Origin: Akkermansiaceae bacterium UBA3385
GTDB lineage: Bacteria; Verrucomicrobiota; Verrucomicrobiia; Verrucomicrobiales; Akkermansiaceae
DNA: 24,196 nucleotides
Direction: 5' to 3'
Assembly (NCBI GenBank): GCA_002358905.1
Contig: DEPT01000054.1
Location: forward strand, 1-24,196
The notes beneath the pieces are model-generated. The model had not been told where the DNA came from. It did not search any database and saw only the letters and a program-made list of their open reading frames with translations. Within the stretch, counting starts at the first letter, position 1. Each line of letters starts with the position of its first letter. Positions 24,038-24,196 of the stretch are shown in pieces. The position numbers and the translations under genes are program-made.

Positions 24038-24196
24038 TCCGTTTGTGTAAATACAACCTGTTGAAAATGAGTGGAGAAAAAGTAAAAAAGTGCTGGACTT
24101 TTATTCTGAGTTTGCTATACTTTACAACGAGATAAAGCCTTAACGCTGAATATATTAAACAATGCAAAGAAAACTCCACATAAGCCGCTACAACAA
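24038..24196. other. AT-rich right flank, no gene seen
   Basis: This is the continuation of the DNA split by the insertion sequence. A possible promoter reads TGGACT (24094-24099), 16 bases, TATACT (24116-24121), which could drive a gene beyond the window. No reading frame with recognisable content fits before the end. Confidence 0.35.

Noticed and set aside
22234..24196. tRNA-integrated genomic island or prophage
   Set aside because: No direct repeat of the tRNA 3' end was found downstream within the window and no integrase is visible. The only mobile element is the ISL3 copy.

Overview
The window looks like chromosomal DNA of a Gram-negative member of the Verrucomicrobiota, most plausibly Akkermansia or a close relative. 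This is an inference from gene content: NagZ-type recycling enzyme, LptF/G permease, B12-dependent MetH, a GadB-type glutamate decarboxylase, NuoA, a short glycogen-phosphorylase-like protein and Sel1-repeat proteins. Base composition is moderately GC-rich across the core genes, and no similarity search could be run. Most genes are housekeeping; the last 2 kb (after 22140) is AT-rich and carries an insertion sequence.

Layout. 161-1788 (+): pyrE and a GH3/NagZ hydrolase in a tight operon. 1782-4758 (-): a secreted Sel1/ankyrin-like protein downstream of a GT35 phosphorylase-like protein that lacks the PLP lysine. 4914-5573: a ribbon-helix-helix regulator and an AP2-like small protein, divergent around a palindrome. 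5588-6973 (-): gadB. 7067-8373 (+): a Sel1 lipoprotein and a solitary nuoA. 8465-12172 (+): full-length metH, facing an lptF/G permease (12252-13478, -) across a shared terminator. 13976-15538 (+): cdaA, a 55-residue protein resembling only the membrane anchor of CdaR, and bioD. 15620-15889 (-): an HU gene. 15990-19471 (-): a five-gene run (uspA-like, ymdB, tcdA, rlmB/trmH-like, metallophosphoesterase) with overlapping or nearly touching ends. 19730-21118 (+): two unrecognised genes. 21199-22138 (+): tadA and ybeY. 22234-22305 (+): tRNA-Val(UAC). 22352-22680: AT-rich, hairpin-rich DNA. 22681-24029: a complete 1349-bp ISL3-family element with 8-bp target duplications.

Two themes stand out. First, many genes have a recognisable TTGnnn-(16/17)-TAnnnT promoter whose -10 box lies only 6-13 bases before the start codon, so several mRNAs should be leaderless or nearly so. 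By contrast the internal operon gene ybeY has a strong Shine-Dalgarno. Second, there are two departures from family norms: the missing PLP lysine in the phosphorylase-like protein and the CdaR-like protein reduced to its transmembrane anchor. No CRISPR array, phage or toxin-antitoxin operon was recognised.
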